Source of the DNA: Aptenodytes patagonicus | Lineage: Eukaryota > Chordata > Aves > Sphenisciformes > Spheniscidae | Direction: 5' to 3' | NCBI RefSeq assembly: GCF_965638725.1 | Contig: NC_134950.1 | Span: forward strand, 169,226,853 to 169,290,852 | DNA length: 64,000 bases | Part shown: positions 25,731 to 35,950 of the stretch, in pieces | Layout: the number at the start of each line of letters is the position of its first letter | Numbering within the stretch: position 1 is the first letter of the stretch | Notes under the pieces: generated by a model | Told to the model about the DNA's origin: nothing | Database searches by the model: none | The model's input: the letters and a program-made list of their open reading frames with translations, nothing else | Made by a program: the position numbers and the translations under genes

Positions 25731-28466
25731 CTAGGAAAAAAGTAAAACGGGTAAACGCGGCAAGATCCTCAGTATTTAAGATTTCTGGAACGTGCCTCCT
25801 CTGTGAGTCGTAAAACCAAGAGAACCCCTAAGAAGCAGGGTGAAGTAATGAACTTCCCAGCACTCCGGTTTGGGCCTGAGTGAAATCATTACCCAGAAAT
25901 GATGTTTACTCTTAAGGGTAAACGGAGAACTGCACTAGAACCTAATTTCATGAAGCTTACGGCACTTCACAACCATGCCGGTGGAAATTCAAGGCACCCA
26001 GAACGATGCAGACTCCCATGCAAAGGCATCAACGTACATATCACGCCAAAATCCTTCTCACCCACACCCCACAAGTAGACTTTAATGTCAAAAAGAGTTA
26101 TTTTCTTCAAAGCTAAAGAACAGCCAACTGTCTGTTAAAGCCCAAGTGCCAAATGTCTGTATAAGCAGTTGTTCTTTTTGTGACCAGTGACACAAAAATA
26201 GTATTATTTTGAAGCGGAGCGTTGCACCCAGCTTTCTGCAGCGGCAGAGCAAGACGAGTGCCGGTGTTTCAGGGAGGCGGCACACCACCACAGTCCAGCC
26301 CAGCCTGGCCCATTAACAGCTTGCTTTTCCGAACCAGACGGACTCTGGTCAGTGTTTACAAGCAGAGCACCATCGCCTTTCAGGCTGCCGATTAATTTAA
26401 TCCACTATCTGTGTGGACACAGTGAAATCAACGGGAGCTCTGCGCAGGCACAGGGGCTCCCAGGACCGAGTTCCCTCTCAGATCAAACGTCCGCCCCTTG
26501 GCCTCCGAGTTAACTCTGCGAATCCAGCCACGCGTTTTTAGGAAAGTAAGTTAGGGCGTTTCCTTTTCCTTCCTTAGCAACAAGGAAAACACACAGACTG
26601 TGCGTAATCCCAAAATAATCGAAATGACTCAAACCGCAGAAGTTTCCTTCTAAGAAAATGAATAATCCTGGTTTTCTTTTGCTGTTAGCGTTCCTGACCC
26701 ACCGCCCCATAATCTTAGTAATCTTGGGAAACTGTACCCAAATATTGATTCTGCCATCAGGCAGAATTATAACTACCAGATCGCTTTTATCCTCAAAGTA
26801 GCAAATAATACCTGTACTTATTAACAAGTTAAACACATTGAGACATACCAATGCGGCTTTTATAATTTATTCCTCTGTCTTATATCAGCGTATGGAGTCT
26901 GATAATAAGATGAAACTGTGACAATACATAAATAAATGAATTTCCCAAAATCCAGTGACACAGAGTGCAAAACAGGACTTGGCTTTACCTTGTTTGTACC
27001 TGTGCCTGTGGTAATCCTGAATGTTTCCAATACGACTCCCAGGGATAATCTCCGACAGATTTACCCCTTTCTTTGTAATCAGTCTCCAGCCCATGACTTC
27101 TGTTCTGGGGTCAGGAGTTAAAATCAGAGCCTGGTCTGCACATTTAGTGAGGGAACTGGCAATGTCTCCAGCCCGCTCCCCGGGGACGACAGCCCACAAA
27201 GACAGGTCAAGGCAAGGGGCGATGTTGACTTTCCTCCGGATCTTGTACAGTTTCATATGTTTTTGTATGGCGTCCAGCACGCCGCCGTCGCACTCCAGCA
27301 GGATGTGCGGCTCTTCTTCTGGACTCTCGTGAAGCCTAAAAAAGCAACACCTACAAGGTCAGAAAAACAAACCCCCACAGCAGTGGAAGCCAACACGCTT
27401 CATCTTGATCCTGGTACGAATCCAGAGATCTGGGGAATTTCACCGAAGGCTGCTGGCGCACACAAGAGCAGCAGTCGGCCCCCCGTAGTGAAATATCTGA
27501 ACTTTTTCAGCCATCCCTTCTACTTTTTTCTAGCAAATACCGCCCTCACCTCTCCCGGGGAGAGAAATAGGTCTGGCCGTGCAGCCTTCTCTACCACTCA
27601 CTCTTACCTAAAGCGAGGTGACTTTCAGCAGGAGGAGAAGCTTCGTTCAGCTGTGCCTTCCATTAGCTGCCACACCGTTAACCTGACCTGACAGTTTGCA
27701 CGAGCCCGATTTTTCACGGACTGACACCACCCCTACGTCAGGCGGCTACACGGTGTAATTATTATGTCACATGGCGTGCTGCGGTGTCGGTGACTATGGC
27801 ACCTGTGAGACAGCGCAAGCCGCTCGTTTCGGATATGGCCCTGACGTACCCACAGACGCCGCGCCTGGGGCCTGCCCTGAGGGCCGCTTTGAAAATATTA
27901 AGATCATTAACGCTTTTCTGCTAGGGTAGCTCGCAGAGACTGCCGCCAGTGATGAAAAATATACAGAGCAAGCGCTTTTCTGCACGTTAATTCATAGAGG
28001 GAAGCCAGAGATGCCTTAGAGACCGGAGTGGGACATGGCCGCTGACAGGAACGGCCTGCGAGCACGGAGACGCCCGCCAAGGCCGCGCGCCCCCGTTGCC
28101 GTAGCAACAGGACGCCACACCCCCCCCCCCCCCCGGCAGTGGTCTCGCCCAGCTCCCCCCGGTTTAGTCTCACCTGTAGAGGATGACGTCATAGAGGCAG
28201 CGGCCCTGGACGTTGAGCGCATGCGCGTAGAGCGCGCGCGGCAGGGCCCCGGCGGGGGGGCCGTCCCCCGCTACCAGCCGCGTGACGTCGTTAGTGAGGA
28301 GCCCCTGGAGGAAGGGGGCGGCCTCGGCGCCCCGCACGTCCACCAGCGCCCGGCCCAGCGGGAAGCAGGCGGCGGCCCCGCTCCCCCCGCCCCGCCACAG
28401 CCGGCGCAGCCCGGGCACGGTCGTTGCCGCCGCCGCCGCCGCCGCCGCTCCCGCCCTCACCAACAT
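25339..28466 (-). CDS. IBA57: IBA57, mitochondrial iron-sulfur cluster assembly factor (three exons, joined)
   Basis: The coding sequence is the join of 28466-28174, 27335-26989 and 25730-25339 on the minus strand (293 + 347 + 392 nt), giving 343 codons and TAA. IBA57 is a mitochondrial matrix protein of the GcvT-like, folate-binding fold that acts with ISCA1/ISCA2 in late [4Fe-4S] cluster maturation. The family signature KGCYIGQE is at residues 244-251, inside [20 protein letters not shown]. The N-terminus is Arg/Ala-rich, as expected for mitochondrial import. All junctions are GT-AG and keep the frame: TACAG/gtgagac, tttttag/GCTTC, CAAG/gtaaag, cctag/GAGTTCCC. Human IBA57 is about 356 aa, so length fits. 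GJC2 lies upstream in the same orientation, as in human. The exact start is the least certain part. Confidence 0.93.
26989..27335 (-). CDS. IBA57: IBA57 exon 2
   Basis: Begins after TTTTTTTAG and codes [18 protein letters not shown], then [13 protein letters not shown] and GWRLIT, ending [17 protein letters not shown] and YHRHRY are conserved in vertebrate IBA57. The donor is CAAG then GTAAAG. Confidence 0.93.
28174..28466 (-). CDS. IBA57: IBA57 exon 1 (coding part)
   Basis: Codes for residues 1-97 plus two bases of codon 98. It starts MLVRAG, continues with an alanine run of eight and then [20 protein letters not shown] and [15 protein letters not shown], which align with the conserved N-terminal part of the family. 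The ATG at 28466-28464 was chosen because the upstream in-frame sequence is low-complexity and an upstream ATG in another frame at 28532 ends after 12 codons. The exon is extremely GC-rich with GCC repeats. Confidence 0.85.
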
Positions 28467-28523
28467 GGCGGCGGGCAGGCCGAACGCCGTCAGAGGGGCC
28501 AGCCGCCGCCCGCCGCCGCCGCC

Positions 28524-28535
28524 GCCGCCATCTTG
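28524..28535 (-). promoter_or_regulatory. YY1-type site upstream of IBA57
   Basis: The minus strand reads CAAGATGGCGGC, an exact match to the AAGATGGCGGC YY1 core. The embedded ATG opens a 12-codon frame that stops (TGA) before the IBA57 start, so it would be a short upstream ORF if transcribed. Confidence 0.5.
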
Positions 28536-28999
28536 TGTGTGTCCGCGGGGAGGGCGCCACCTGCTGGCGGGGAGGGGGCGCCGCGGGCCCCGCCCCTCTC
28601 CCGCCGGCCCCGCCCCCTCCCGGGCCGCTGCGGCGGTCGCCGTTTGCCGCTCGGTTCTAACGCGCCGTTCCTCGTGTTTCTGCGGGAGCCGCCGGCTGCC
28701 CCCCGGCTGCCCCCCGCCCCCCCCGGCCTCGTTCACCGCTCCTGGGGAAAAACCGCTCAGTCGGCCGGTTGTGGGATAAACGGCGGCGTCTGACGGTGGG
28801 GATTTCTGCGAAGCGACGTCGCACGGACGTAAAATCCCCGCGTTGAAAGCGCGGAGCTTGAAGGCGCCGTTCCCCCGCCTCTTTAACGGCCGTTAGGGCT
28901 GCGGGAAGCGGGCTCCGAAGGGCCCGGCGGGCCCCGGGTTTGGCTGCAGCTCCTCCGGCTGGAATTCATCCCGCAGTTGGGGGGGCGGCCGTCAGTCAC

Positions 29000-30649
29000 G
29001 CCCGGCACTGGCCATTGCTTTCCTCGGGTGGTCGCAGGTGGGTTTAAGGCCGACTTAAAAAAAAAAAAAACCTTAAAACTTAAGGTTTAAGGTTTTTTTA
29101 ACTTAAACTGGGTGTAAGTTCTGCCCCTCGCCGCCGCCGGCACCCGCGGGCGTGCGGCTCTGCGGGGAGTTGGGGGGCTCGGCTGGCCCGAAATGAACCC
29201 TGCAAAAAAGCAGCCGTGGGCGTTCATCGGGACAGGCGGTGCCGGTGCCGAGCCCTGGCGCAGACCCACCGAACCCACCCCCGCGAAGGGGCTCCTTTTT
29301 CGGCAGCCGCAAATGCGATGGCAGCAGACGGCACGTTCAGCCGGCTGGTCCTCGGGCAGGACCGGGTGTTCCCTGCCTGCCCCGGCAGCGATAACCTTAT
29401 CGCGCCTATCCCCGCGTGTTGGGGGGACGGATCCGCCGCCGGCGGTGGCGAGCGATGCGACGCTGAAGTTCAGCGCTGGCCCTGCTCGGAGGCGACGCTT
29501 GTCGGGCAGCTGCACAGGCAGAGCAGGTGGAGGAATAAAAACAGGCGGCGGATGTGATTCGAGGTGACCTTGGCGTGCGAACGCGCTCTGCCCGGCCGCT
29601 GGCACGTGCAGCGCGTAAAAAATGGGGCCGAGGAAACCCGTCTTCCTCTAAATCAGGGCTGAAGATGCAGAGAGCTGATGCCCATCGGGTTTCTTTTTTC
29701 CCCTCTCCTTGGAAGTGGGAACGTGCCAAGAGCAGGAGCTGTGCTTTGCTTTTTAGAGGTCCGGGAGAAGGGGGAAAGCCACGTATCCAGAAGCACAGCT
29801 GGGCTGAGACTCCAGGGTCCAGCGGGCACCGTGGACGCCACAGCTGGATCCAGCTTTGGCTCTTCTTTGCCCGGTGCCACATCCCTGCTGCACCCGCCAA
29901 GACGCAGAGGGTGGCCACCCCATGAGCAGCCCTTTGCCGGCTCTCGATGCGTGCCCGTGCTGCCTCCTAACCACCGCACGTGTTGTATCAAACCTCACAG
30001 AGCGTAGCTGAAAGGGTGGCAGTGGAAAGAAAAGTGAAAATGGGAAAGAACCAAGAAGCCAGGCCGAGCCCTTATTTGATTTTCCATTTCCTACAGCTTT
30101 TATTCACTTTTCTCCGGGTTTTCTTCTCTTTTAGCACACAGTTACGCTGCCAGTAAAGTAGTATTTAAACGTTTCAGTGGTCAGAAAACACAACTCTGCC
30201 AGTTCAGTGCATTAAATCAGCTCAGGGCATGGTTTGAGGAAAGCCATAGTGTGGTCAAGACCTGCAATGCTGAGAGTCGGGGGCGGGTTGTGCCAGCCCT
30301 CGCTTGAGTGTGTGTCTGTCTTAACTGAAATTAGGGGACCTGAAACCTGGTCGGAGGGACAACGTGATTCCCAGAGCTTTCCGTGAGCTTAATTTGGCAG
30401 ACTTTTGGGTGATTCTTCCCTGTCCCCCACATCCCTCGCTCAGCACTGTCTGGATGAAGTTACAGTGACTTTAAACCCCACTAGCACAGCAGGACCTGTC
30501 TCCAGCGCGACCAAATCCTCCTGCCTTTGCTCATGAGAGCAATACTGCACTTGGCTGATACTCTCCCCTAGGATTAATACCGTGGGACTGAGAAATGTCA
30601 TCTCCCTTGCTGGTATTCACGATTGGAGCAGAGGTTGCATCTGACCTGC
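29000..30649. other. GC-rich intergenic DNA between IBA57 and the solo LTR
   Basis: Many overlapping open frames arise from GC content (for example 29087-29605 minus and 29406-29918 minus). No domain or splice-supported exon is recognised apart from the small hairpin listed. Confidence 0.4.
29064..29099. repeat. Short perfect hairpin
   Basis: The 14-bp arms AAAAAAACCTTAAA (29064-29077) and TTTAAGGTTTTTTT (29086-29099) are perfect inverted copies around an 8-base loop, in GC-rich surroundings. Poly(A) precedes the left arm. Confidence 0.6.
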
Positions 30650-31187
30650 TGTCCTGGTTTCAGCAGGGACAGAGTTAATTTCCTTCCTAGCAGCTGGTAC
30701 AGTGCTGTGTTTTGGATTTAGGGTGAGAACAAAGTTGATAACGCACCGATGGTTTAGTTGTTGCTGAGCAGTGCTTACACTAGTCAAGGACTTTTCAGCT
30801 TCCCATGCTCTACCAACTGAGCAGGCTGGAGGTGCACAAGAAGCTGGGAGGGGGCACGGCCAGGACAGCTGACCCCAACTGGCCACAGGGACATTCCATA
30901 CCATGGGACGTCGTGCTCAGTACATCAACTGGGGAAAGCTGGCCGGGGGGGCCGCTGCTCGGGGACTGGCTGGGCATCGGTCAGCGGGGGGTGAGCAATT
31001 GTACTGTGCATCACTTGCTTTGTGTATTATTATTATCATTTTATTTCAATTATTAAACTGTTTTTATCTCAACCCACAAGTTTTTCTCACTTTACTCTTC
31101 CAATTCTCTTCCCCATCCCACCAGGGGAGGGGGAGTGAGTGAGCGGCTGCGTGGTGCTCAGTTGCCAACTGAGGTTAAACCACGACA
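30650..31187 (+). mobile_element. Solo LTR of an endogenous retrovirus, plus strand
   Basis: A 538-bp LTR beginning TGTCCTGGTTTC and ending AACCACGACA (TG...CA ends) is flanked by a perfect 5-bp duplication, CCTGC, at 30645-30649 and 31188-31192. Five-bp duplications are typical of the ERVL type. There are no gag, pol or env genes, so it is a solo LTR left by recombination. The 83-codon frame within it is a chance frame shared with the related LTR at 40698-41245. Confidence 0.92.
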
Positions 31188-31298
31188 CCTGCTGTGCTTC
31201 GAGCAGCAAGCGTGGCATTACGTGGACTTGTCTGCTGTGTTTAAAGTTCCCAGACATGGTCGCTGATCCTCTCCTTCCTGCCCTCTGAAGCCACAGTC

Positions 31299-31818
31299 TC
31301 AGCTCAGCAACTGAACGAAAAGGAAAGCATGATAAAAGCAGTCTGTGTCCTCAGTTCTCTTCTCCGTCTCCATGCTTTGAAGGCAGTTTAGGAGCATCAG
31401 AATGCCTTGTTGGCAGGGGGAATTTTGAAAAGCCAGTTCTCTGCGATGCTCAGTCGACTTCTGCTGGAGTCTCTGGCGTAAAATATCTAAAGTTATACTG
31501 GGAAAACAGCTCTCTCCTTTATGGGATTCATCCACCCAAATGTGGGCATCCACACCCGAGGGGGCTGGGCTCCTTTGTAGGTGATGGAGATGAAAACACG
31601 CTTTCAGGACGCTTCGTTTCGCCCTGAAGCCTCTGCGTAAACTGAATCACATCAGCTGCACCGAAGAAGTGCCTGTTCTCCCCATGGACTCCCAAGTGGT
31701 CCTGGGGGAACCAGCTCTGTGCAGGCACGTAATGGTAGTGGAGATCAGTCTCTCCTCTGTACCTAAGGCTCTCCACGTCACGGTGAGACCATGAAAGCTT
31801 CAGCTCCCTCTTGTTCAT
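31299..31818 (-). other. Two overlapping protein-like open frames, origin unknown
   Basis: Minus-strand frame A (31818-31528) starts at a real ATG and gives 96 codons, including HFFGAADVIQFTQRLQGETK. Frame B (31553-31299, open further upstream) gives DESHKGESCFPSITLDILRQ and ends QLLS. Both have ordinary codon variety and are less repetitive than most background frames. A frameshifted exon or an old retrocopy is possible. No family is recognised and chance is not excluded. Confidence 0.2.
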
Positions 31819-34800
31819 GATACTGCACCCGTGTCAGCCCGATGAATCGTCCCCCACCAGCTTTGTCATTTCTAGCGGTGTTTGTGGAAGGAGAGCTGGC
31901 GGCACGGGGTGGCAGGGCGACAAGATGCAATATCCCCGGTTAAGGCCTATCCAAAAGGGGACATCCCCCGAAATCCCCCCTCGGTGGAACATCCCTCACC
32001 CAGGCAGGTGTGTTGGGGCAACTCAGAAACCCTTCTCAGAGCTAAGAAAATGGTGAAAAAGGGCAGAGATTCTCTCTCTGTTCCTCACCAGTCCCTGGGC
32101 AGTTGCACAAGCTGCCGGCAGCCTCTTGCTCCATCAGTTTTCCGCTCTCTGCTCTCCCACCGCCCAAAACCCTGCCATGTTTGGGACTTGCTGGCTGCCG
32201 CAGCAGCAGGACAGCCCGCGGCTCCCACCCGCAAGGGCTCTTCCTCGGCGTTTATTCATCCATAACTCAGCTGTGGTAGCATAAAGCGGGGATAACTGCT
32301 GTCTCTGCAGCCAGCCCTGCGGGTTAATGCCAGTATAATAAACTAATTTTCTCCAGCTTTTTCTGGGGGTGGTAAGCACGAACTCTCATCCACGAACCCA
32401 CGTGAGCTGCAGTTATTCAACCCTAAGCCTGTGCGTTAAGTACTCCCCAAGCTGCGCTCCAGGAGCTCAGTCGCAGGCAGCCAGCAGCCGGGACACGGGG
32501 CTGCGGTAAACCATAGCGGCACTTCTGGCACGGGGACAATATCCCACAATCTTGGAGAGGAAAACACGGATTGTGGCTGGCCTGGGCAATGCAAAGGCCA
32601 GTGAGGATAGGGGGAAATTGCAAGGACAACAGCCTGGACGCAGAAATAAAGCAAAGTGGCAGCTGAGTTTGCAAGGAGTGAGTCTGTGCACCAAAGGGGC
32701 TGTTCCGTGCTAGCAGGGCTGGAAATGAAGGTAAAGCTGTTATTAGCATTTCCCTAGGGGGAGTGATTAGGAGCTAGTGAGATGCTGTTGACAGGAATAC
32801 TGTCTGCAGCGCGGAGCAGCTAATGAAAAAGATGGGTCTTGTAATCCCAGAGGGAGTGGGACGCTGGAGAGTCACTGGTATTTTTAGCCTGGCTTTCTAA
32901 AGAAATGAGGGGTTTTGCAATTGCTCTGTGTGTTCCCAAAACACAGGCAGATGGAGGCAGCTTCTGCCATTCCTCCTTCCTCTGAGCATTAGACTCGGGG
33001 GGCTCCGTCACCCTCTGGCTCTGCCCTCCCTCCGTGGACACTGTCCCCGCCATGCTCTCCAGCAGCAGCAGCAATCTGGAGGTGACCTGAGGACGAGAGA
33101 TGAGGCTGCTTCTCACTCACTTACTCCTCACTGATGTCAGTCGCCTGAGCCATCGGGGCAGAATGTGGCTGCCTGTGGGTTGGGGCACAGAGACCTCGAG
33201 CAAGCCTGGCAGCGAGGGGTGAAGGTTGCTGGTGAGGAAGACTTGCTACAGGGTTCATTTCTGCATGACTGTGGCTAGCACCCGCGTCAAGCTAAGGTCA
33301 GCCACCCATGGGTGCTTCTACATCTGAGTAAGTCTGGTACCAACACAGCAGCCAACAGCAAGGACGAGTTTACCCTGTTCCTCAGACCTTGCTGGTTTGA
33401 AGGACACCTAGTTATTTAGCAACGTTTTTCTTTCTTTGGGGTGTTTTATGTAGCACTGCAAAGGATGTGACTTACGAGGCTAAAGAGCTTCTGACTATTG
33501 ACCCTCCTTGCGGACTTGTTAGAGGATCCTGTTCTTTGTCTCTTGGTGGGAGCTGGTCCTGCTCATGCCCAAGAAGTTGTAAAGGTACCACAACTGCCAG
33601 AGAAACAGAAAAAAAACACAAGTTTCTGTCCAGAATAAGACTCTTTGGACAGGGGTTGTGAGTGAACGTGCCTGTCATTTAATGGGAGGAGCAAAGACTG
33701 AGGCCGTTCGGAAAGGCAGGCTTTCTCACAAGTGCTTTCCCATCATTTGCTCAGCTTGAATCATCAGTTTCTCCCAGACTCTCCAAAGTTTTCTTGCTTT
33801 TGAAAGTACAGGCTTTCCTAAGCAGTTTCAGCTCCGTGCCTGAAGGAACTGTAGGCAGTGATTCATCAGAGAGACAACACATCCCAAACAACTAGAAGGT
33901 CAGCTACTTCTTAAGGCAAAAATATTTTGCAGTGATTTATAGCCGTATCTGGGAAAATAGAGCTCTTACATGGCTAAAACAGGCAAATAATGGATTGAGA
34001 AGAATTTCTTGTCATCAACACTCAGCACCCTTCTCACGGAAACACACACGCTTTACATACTGTAACAAAATGTAAGTTTTATTCCGTTTTATTAGTAATG
34101 GATGTGGAATAGCCAGCTGAAGAGTTGGACTGATGTATCTTTCTCTTTTGACCAGTGTTTAATATTCTAACTACAGTCCAGATGTGACATTTACACTGAA
34201 AAATACTTACAGATTCAACCTCATACTCAAAAAATTTCTAGTACAAATACAGTTAGTACATAAAGAAATGAACAACAAAAAAAAATGACAATCCCAGAAA
34301 CTTCATAACAGCACAGACTGGTTATGGCCTTGAGTTAAGTTCAAGTATCTCCCAGTGGAATGCAATGCAAGCAACAAGGTAATCTGGCTTTTACGTGGGA
34401 CATTCCTGGCCCTGAATGGTAAGAATAGAAATGTAAGTGTGGGCACTTTATCCGACCAAGTTTAGCGAGAGAGTCAACATTTATGATTAGTTCAGCTACA
34501 AAGCTAAACCTGTCTTGTGTGTGAACAAAACTACTAACCCGTTAAAAAAAAAAAAAGCAAAGCATTAATTATACTACTGGCGTTTCTTCCGTGGCTGACG
34601 CTGCCTGTCGTCTAATTGAAATTCCTCGAGACACCGGTTTAGTTTGTAATGGTTGTGATGGGTTTTTTGCTTGTGGTTATGCTTATTTTGCCTCTCTATC
34701 CTTTTCCTTCCCAAACTGACCTGATAAAAGAGGGGACTTTTGCTCCTGCCCCGAAAGGAGTCGCTCCTGCAGAGACGTTAACATATGTCCGTCGCCTTTG

Positions 34801-34894
34801 TGGTGATGACTCGGTGGAAAAGACACGATATCCTAAAGGCTTTAGAGGCCAAGGGGTGCAGGAGGAAGGGGGGAAGTGAGCAACTCAGTATACG
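31819..34894. other. Intergenic DNA, no supported gene
   Basis: No repeat or gene is recognised. Two TTTATT motifs at 34078-34093 could act as AATAAA signals for a minus-strand transcript, but no transcript is identified. Confidence 0.35.
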
Positions 34895-34913
34895 TAATAA
34901 TAATAATAATAAT
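34895..34913. repeat. (TAA)n microsatellite
   Basis: Six repeats of TAA in a row. Confidence 0.9.
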
Positions 34914-35718
34914 CCTTTATATTTCTAGGGCCATCTGACTCATGCTGGCTCCTGTGTGCAGCTCAGATGGGATCTGGGAGAACTGGGATCCCTCCTCCCC
35001 AGGGTCAGAGGAGTCAGCAGTGTCCTCCAGGCTGGCTGGGACCTTGCAGGCGACTTTGCATCTCTCCCAGGCAGCCCGCAACACCGGAGCAGTCCTGTCG
35101 GGAATGTGCCCCTGTCCTTCTGTCCCTGTCAAAACGCTTGGAAAACATGGGAAAGCAAGATCAGCTTCCATTTGCAAAGCATTTTATGCAAAGAAGTGTT
35201 TCAAGCCTGACAGATGAGTGGGGCCGGCTGGAAGGACGGCTGAGAAAGCTGTTGCCTTGTCTCCCTGCCCGACGAGGAGGTTGTGTTGATTGCCCAAGAG
35301 TCTGCTCTGGCTCTAGTACTTGTCAATATTGCAGTTATTGACTCTCACTACGGAAAACTGTGTGTGCATGTTAAATGTGAAGGTGACACCAGCCGGGAGG
35401 AGGCTGCAAATCTGCTGCAGGACCAACTGATCATTCAAAACCCCCTTGGCACACTGGGTCTGTGGTGTGAAAATAAAAAGGCAGTTTGAAGGAGGGCACA
35501 AGATCCTGGCCGTACAAGCACACGTCTGCAGAGGGGGGGCAATCCCCATGCCTGCAGAAGATGGGGTTTCGAGGAGGACAAGGGTGGCGGATGGGTGCAT
35601 GAAGAGGAGCAGGGTGGAAAGCTGGCCCGAGGGCCAGTGCTGCCGCACCGCTGGGAAGACATGGACTGGCTGGTGGTGACTCAAAGACACAAAGGAAAAC
35701 CATGCTGGAAAAGCAGCC

Positions 35719-35950
35719 CTTGGAGATAGGTTGATGAGACTGGAGTTGTTTAGCTTAAAGCAGACTTGAGGAGGATGAAAACAGTCTTCAAACACCCAAA
35801 AGCTTCTGCAGACATTAAAGGCATGAGATGTTCTCCATGTGTGCTGAGGAGAGGAGATGCCAGGGGTTGCAGCGAGGGGGGTTTGTGTTAGCCATCAAGG
35901 AAGCATTTGATGGTGGCAAGTTGGTGAGAAGATCCATGGTCTTTTCCAGC
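35719..35950 (+). mobile_element. Old CR1 fragment, plus strand
   Basis: The order GACTGGAGTTGTTTAGC, GTCTTCAAACACCCAAAAGC, GATGTTCTCCATGTG, CTTTTCCAGCCC follows the 3' part of ancient CR1 subfamilies. Divergence is strong and the ends are vague. Confidence 0.5.

Larger units (their letters stand above)
28000..29000. promoter_or_regulatory. IBA57: CpG island and promoter of IBA57
   Basis: Dense CpG and GC-only blocks surround IBA57 exon 1. A YY1-type element, CAAGATGGCGGC on the minus strand, lies at 28535-28524, about 60 nt upstream of the start codon, where YY1 sites commonly mark start sites of TATA-less genes. No TATA box is seen. The transcription start is inferred to be near or above 28540. 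Confidence 0.7.

Noticed and set aside
28035-28793. 252-codon plus-strand frame across the IBA57 island
   Set aside because: It is the antisense shadow of IBA57 exon 1 in stop-poor GC-rich sequence.
30805-31056. 83-codon frame, with a matching 225-codon frame at 40418-41095 on the other strand
   Set aside because: Both lie within or run through related solo LTRs. The shared peptide is LTR sequence read in a chance frame, not a conserved gene.
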